Assembly: GCA_035532755.1 (NCBI GenBank)
Contig: DATKQI010000380.1
Location: 1-16,431 of the forward strand
DNA length: 16,431 bases
DNA from: DATKQI01 sp035532755
Lineage (GTDB): Bacteria; Pseudomonadota; Alphaproteobacteria; Acetobacterales; Acetobacteraceae
Reading direction: 5' to 3'
This document shows, piece after piece, positions 13,620 through 16,431 of the stretch; positions within the stretch are counted from its first letter, which is position 1; each line of letters opens with the position of its first letter. The notes below the pieces were generated by a model. That model was not told the DNA's origin. It searched no databases and saw only the letters and a program-made list of their open reading frames with translations. Made by a program: the position numbers and the translations under genes.

Positions 13620-14036
13620 TCACGCCTCCCCGATACGGGTGACGAACCGCGTCTTGATCGGCAATTTCGCCGCGCCCAGCGTCAAAGCCTCACGCGCGAG
13701 TTCGGCGGACACACCGTCGATCTCGAACATGATCCGCCCCGGATGCACGCGGGCAACCCAGAATTCGGGGCTGCCCTTGCCCGAACCCATGCGCACTTCG
13801 GCCGGCTTGATCGAGACGGGCACATCCGGAAAGATCCGGATCCACACACGCCCGGCGCGTTTCATCGCGCGCGTGATCGCCCGCCGCGCTGCCTCGATCT
13901 GGCGCGCCGTCACCCGCTCGGGTTCCAGCGCCTTCAGGCCGTAGGCGCCGAAATTAAGCGCCGTGTTGCCCTTCGCCAGGCCATGGATGCGGCCCTTGTG
14001 AGCCTTGCGATATTTCGTCCGCTTCGGAGAAAGCAT
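13620..14036 (-). CDS. rplP: 50S ribosomal protein L16
   Basis: The product is 138 aa, located near the A-site and central to late large-subunit assembly. It starts MLSPKRTKYRKAHKGRIHGL and has 'NFGAYGLKALEPERVTARQI', 'EAARRAITRAMKRAGRVWIR', 'MGSGKGSPEFWVARVHPGRI' and 'MFEIDGVSAELAREALTLGA', a full match to the L16 pattern. The gene follows rpsC by 12 nt. Confidence 0.99.
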   Translation of the reverse strand: MLSPKRTKYRKAHKGRIHGLAKGNTALNFGAYGLKALEPERVTARQIEAARRAITRAMKRAGRVWIRIFPDVPVSIKPAEVRMGSGKGSPEFWVARVHPGRIMFEIDGVSAELAREALTLGAAKLPIKTRFVTRIGEA

Positions 14037-14048
14037 GATCGTCGTCCC

Positions 14049-14726
14049 TCAGCGCTGCGGCGCCTGTTCGGCGGCGCGGCGGTCCTGCGCCAGCGGATCG
14101 TGCGCCAGGATCTCGCCTTTGAAGATCCAGACCTTCACACCGCAAGTGCCATATGTCGTCTTCGCCGTCGCCACACCGAAATCCACATCTGCGCGCAACG
14201 TGTGCAACGGCACCCGCCCCTCGCGATACCATTCCACCCGGGCGATCTCGGCCCCGCCCAGACGGCCGCCGCAATTGATGCGGATACCCTGCGCACCCAG
14301 CCGCATCGCCGACTGCACTGCCCGCTTCATTGCCCGACGAAACGCCACGCGACGCTCCAGCTGCTGGGCGATGTTCTCGGCGACCAGTGTCGCGTCGATC
14401 TCCGGCTTGCGTATCTCGACGATGTTCAGTGACACCTCGGCCTTCGCCATCGCGGCGAGATCCTTGCGCAGAACTTCGATGTCCTGGCCCTTCTTGCCGA
14501 TGACCACGCCCGGCCGCGCCGCGTAGATCGTTACCCGCGGCTTCTTCGCCGGCCGCTCGATCACCACACGGGAGACCCCGGCGCCGGAAAGCTTGCCGCG
14601 CAGATACGTGCGCAGCTTCAGATCGTCGTGCAGAAGACGGGAATAGTCGGCACCGGCATACCACCGGCTGTCCCAGGTGCGATTGATGCCGAGCCGCAGC
14701 CCGATTGGATTAACCTTGTGTCCCAT
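14049..14726 (-). CDS. rpsC: 30S ribosomal protein S3
   Basis: The product is 225 aa, forms part of the mRNA entry tunnel and its helicase-like activity. It begins MGHKVNPIGLRLGINRTWDS. A type II KH domain contains the GKKG loop at residues 77-80 (VVIGKKGQDIEVLRKDL), and the C-terminal domain has 'MRLGAQGIRINCGGRLGGAE' and 'REGRVPLHTLRADVDFGVAT'. The tail (DRRAAEQAPQR) is short. It follows rplV by 3 nt. Confidence 0.99.
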   Translation of the reverse strand: MGHKVNPIGLRLGINRTWDSRWYAGADYSRLLHDDLKLRTYLRGKLSGAGVSRVVIERPAKKPRVTIYAARPGVVIGKKGQDIEVLRKDLAAMAKAEVSLNIVEIRKPEIDATLVAENIAQQLERRVAFRRAMKRAVQSAMRLGAQGIRINCGGRLGGAEIARVEWYREGRVPLHTLRADVDFGVATAKTTYGTCGVKVWIFKGEILAHDPLAQDRRAAEQAPQR

Positions 14727-14729
14727 CGT

Positions 14730-15137
14730 CTATGCCGCTCCCTGCGCCGTCTCGCCCACCGGCTCCTGCGCCCGCTCCGCCACCACGATCTTCAGATGGC
14801 TGAACCACTTCTCCACTCGCGACGACCGGCCGCGGCCGCGCGCATGGAAGCGCTTCATCACGATCGCTCGCCCGACCTCGGCGCGCGTGACCACCAGCCG
14901 ATCGACATCGAGCTGATGGTTGTTCTCCGCGTTCGCGATCGCGCTTTGCAACGCCTTCTTCACGTCCTGCGCGATGCGGCGCTTGCTGAAAGTCAGCGTG
15001 GCCACCGCCTGCTGCGCCGGCAGGTTGCGGATCAGCCCGGCCACCAGATTCAGCTTGCGCGGGCTGACACGCAGATTGCTCAGGACCGCCTGCGCCTCTG
15101 TCTCGGCCAGACTGCGCGGATGCTTCGGCTTGCTCAT
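14730..15137 (-). CDS. rplV: 50S ribosomal protein L22
   Basis: The product is 135 aa; the family's beta-hairpin lines the exit tunnel. Landmarks are 'LRVSPRKLNLVAGLIRNLPA' near residues 22-41, 'NAENNHQLDVDRLVVTRAEV' and the hairpin region KRFHARGRGRSSRVEKW from residue 95. An N-terminal stretch of about 15 residues (MSKPKHPRSLAETEAQ) and an Ala/Glu tail extend past the core. The ATG lies one base after the rpsS stop (TGAGATG). Confidence 0.98.
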   Translation of the reverse strand: MSKPKHPRSLAETEAQAVLSNLRVSPRKLNLVAGLIRNLPAQQAVATLTFSKRRIAQDVKKALQSAIANAENNHQLDVDRLVVTRAEVGRAIVMKRFHARGRGRSSRVEKWFSHLKIVVAERAQEPVGETAQGAA

Positions 15138-15138
15138 C

Positions 15139-15417
15139 TCAGCCCCGCTTCGCCTTCTTGTCCGACGAGTGGCCGGTGAAGGTCCGCGTCGGCGAGAACT
15201 CGCCGAACTTGTGCCCCACCATGTTCTCGTTCACCTGCACCGGCAGGAATTTATGGCCGTTATAGACGCCGAACGTCAGCCCGACGAACTGCGGCAGAAT
15301 GGTCGAGCGACGCGACCAGATCTTGATGATCTCGTTGCGGCTCGACGCTTTCGCAGCTTCGGCCTTGTTCAGCAGATACCCGTCCACGAACGGGCCTTTC
15401 CAGACGGAGCGCGTCAT
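15139..15417 (-). CDS. rpsS: 30S ribosomal protein S19
   Basis: The product is 92 aa, in the head of the small subunit, forming a complex with S13. Landmarks are MTRSVWKGPFVDGYLL, 'IKIWSRRSTILPQFVGLTFG', 'VYNGHKFLPVQVNENMVGHK' and the signature FGEFSPTRTFTGHSSDKKAK. The gene follows rplB by 4 nt. Confidence 0.99.
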   Translation of the reverse strand: MTRSVWKGPFVDGYLLNKAEAAKASSRNEIIKIWSRRSTILPQFVGLTFGVYNGHKFLPVQVNENMVGHKFGEFSPTRTFTGHSSDKKAKRG

Positions 15418-15421
15418 GGCC

Positions 15422-16255
15422 TCAGCCCTTGCCCTTGTTGCGGCGGCGGATGATCAGCGAATCCGTCCGCTTGTTCACACGCGTTTTGTAGCCCTTCGTC
15501 GGCTTGCCCCATGGCGTGACCGGGTGGCGGCCACCCGAGGTACGGCCCTCGCCGCCGCCATGCGGGTGATCGACCGGGTTCATCACCACACCACGATTAT
15601 GCGGCCGCCGACCCAGCCAGCGCGAGCGGCCGGCTTTGCCGATATGCTGGTTCGCGTTGTCCGGATTAGACACCGCCCCCACCGTTGCCATGCACTCGGA
15701 GCGCACGACACGCAGCTCCCCAGACATCAGCTTCACCTGCGCGTAGCCGGCATCCTTGCCGACGAGTTGTGCGTAAGTTCCGGCCGCGCGTGCGATCTTG
15801 CCGCCCGCGCCCTGCTTCATCTCCACATTGTGGATGATGGTGCCGACCGGGATCGCAGCCAGCGGCATCGCATTGCCCGGCTTGATGTCCACACGCGCGC
15901 CGGCCACCACCTGATCGCCCACGCGCAGGCGCTGCGGAGCCAGAATGTAGGCCAGCTCGCCGTCCTGGTACTTGATCAGGGCGATGAACGATGAGCGATT
16001 GGGATCGTACTCCAGCCGCTCCACCATCGCCGGCACATCGAACTTGCGGCGCTTGAAATCGACGACGCGATAGGTCTGCTTGTGTCCGCCGCCACGGAAC
16101 CGGCTGGTAATCCGGCCATGGTTGTTGCGGCCGCCAGAATGAGATTTGCCCTCGGTCAACCCCTTGACGGGGGCGCCCTTCCACAAATCCGCTCGGTCGA
16201 TCAGCACCGTGCCACGAAGGCTCGCCGTGACGGGATTGAAATGCTTCATTGCCAT
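15422..16255 (-). CDS. rplB: 50S ribosomal protein L2
   Basis: The product is 277 aa, among the most conserved large-subunit proteins, needed for subunit association and the peptidyl transferase centre. 'HSGGRNNHGRITSRFRGGGH' lies at residues 39-58. The C-terminal signature NPVDHPHGGGEGRTSGGRHP at about 226-245 includes His230, the equivalent of the functionally important His229 of E. coli. The ATG at 16255 (MAMKHFNP) has GGGGAG 7 nt upstream; a second ATG two codons later is less well spaced. It follows rplW by 16 nt. Confidence 0.99.
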   Translation of the reverse strand: MAMKHFNPVTASLRGTVLIDRADLWKGAPVKGLTEGKSHSGGRNNHGRITSRFRGGGHKQTYRVVDFKRRKFDVPAMVERLEYDPNRSSFIALIKYQDGELAYILAPQRLRVGDQVVAGARVDIKPGNAMPLAAIPVGTIIHNVEMKQGAGGKIARAAGTYAQLVGKDAGYAQVKLMSGELRVVRSECMATVGAVSNPDNANQHIGKAGRSRWLGRRPHNRGVVMNPVDHPHGGGEGRTSGGRHPVTPWGKPTKGYKTRVNKRTDSLIIRRRNKGKG

Positions 16256-16271
16256 CGGATCGCTCCCCGCC

Positions 16272-16431
16272 TCACGCCAGACCGGTGGTGAAGTCGATCG
16301 ACTGGCCCTTGTCGAGCTGAACGAACGCCTTCTTCACATCCGAGCGCACACCCGGCCGCCCCTTGAAACGCTTCGTCTTGCCCTTCGCGACCAGCGTATT
16401 GACCGCTAGCACCTTGACCCCGAACAGCCCC
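16272..16431 (-). CDS. rplW: 50S ribosomal protein L23, N-terminus beyond the window (partial)
   Basis: Only the last 52 codons and the stop are visible; the gene runs off the right edge. The visible part reads LFGVKVLAVNTLVAKGKTKR, then 'FKGRPGVRSDVKKAFVQLDK' and 'GQSIDFTTGLA', which matches the C-terminal half of L23. L23 lies at the tunnel exit and is the main docking site for trigger factor and SRP. Its position directly before rplB is the standard S10 order, so rplD, rplC and rpsJ would be expected to the right. Confidence 0.96.
   Translation of the reverse strand, partial: GLFGVKVLAVNTLVAKGKTKRFKGRPGVRSDVKKAFVQLDKGQSIDFTTGLA

Noticed and set aside
4081..16431. Looked for infA, map, rpmJ and rpsD, which accompany this cluster in some bacteria
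   Set aside because: None is present in any spacer; the adk-rpsM gap is too structured and lacks a suitable frame. Their absence from this locus is usual for many alphaproteobacteria, so it is not reported as a finding.
1..16431. Mobile elements, CRISPR arrays, tRNA or rRNA genes, phage remnants
   Set aside because: No transposase, regularly spaced repeats, or tRNA-like cloverleaf was seen; the window is filled by collinear core genes.

Overview
The window is a high-GC stretch of an alphaproteobacterial chromosome. The protein sequences (RpoA, L15, S5, Adk) resemble acetic-acid-bacterium-type Rhodospirillales/Acetobacteraceae, but that placement is recognition from memory and not a computed phylogeny. 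Every gene I can support lies on the minus strand, so transcription runs from the right edge to the left edge.

Right and middle part (16431 down to 4081): one near-continuous ribosomal protein superoperon, the fused S10-spc-alpha cluster in canonical order: rplW (partial), rplB, rpsS, rplV, rpsC, rplP, rpmC, rpsQ | rplN, rplX, rplE, rpsN, rpsH, rplF, rplR, rpsE, rpmD, rplO, secY, adk | rpsM, rpsK, rpoA, rplQ. Genes are separated by 1-25 nt or overlap (rpsE/rpmD by 8 nt, secY/adk by ATGA). The exceptions are five longer spacers: rplE-rpsN (89 nt), rplO-secY (135 nt), adk-rpsM (172 nt), rpsM-rpsK (96 nt) and rpsK-rpoA (88 nt). Each holds GC-rich inverted repeats. The adk-rpsM spacer also carries a near-consensus sigma-70-type promoter (TTGACT-16 nt-TATAGT), which would let the alpha segment (rpsM-rpsK-rpoA-rplQ) be transcribed on its own. 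A strong intrinsic terminator follows rplQ (13-bp stem, 3-nt loop, T-rich tail) and ends the superoperon. The cluster supplies large- and small-subunit ribosomal proteins, the SecY translocon channel, adenylate kinase and the RNA polymerase alpha subunit, so ribosome, secretion and transcription capacity are set together.

Left part (3975 down to 1): a second set of three closely packed genes, rarA (AAA+ replication-fork ATPase), an RluC/RluD-like large-subunit pseudouridine synthase whose start overlaps the rarA stop by ATGA, and an AsmA-family membrane-anchored protein that runs off the left edge.

There are no tRNAs, rRNAs, mobile elements, CRISPR arrays or genomic islands that I can see. 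This is core-genome DNA. I do not see a new biological system. The points worth a second look are the promoter/hairpin arrangement in front of rpsM, the hairpins in the other long spacers, a likely TTG start for rpoA, and a tiny reading frame that ends exactly on the secY start.
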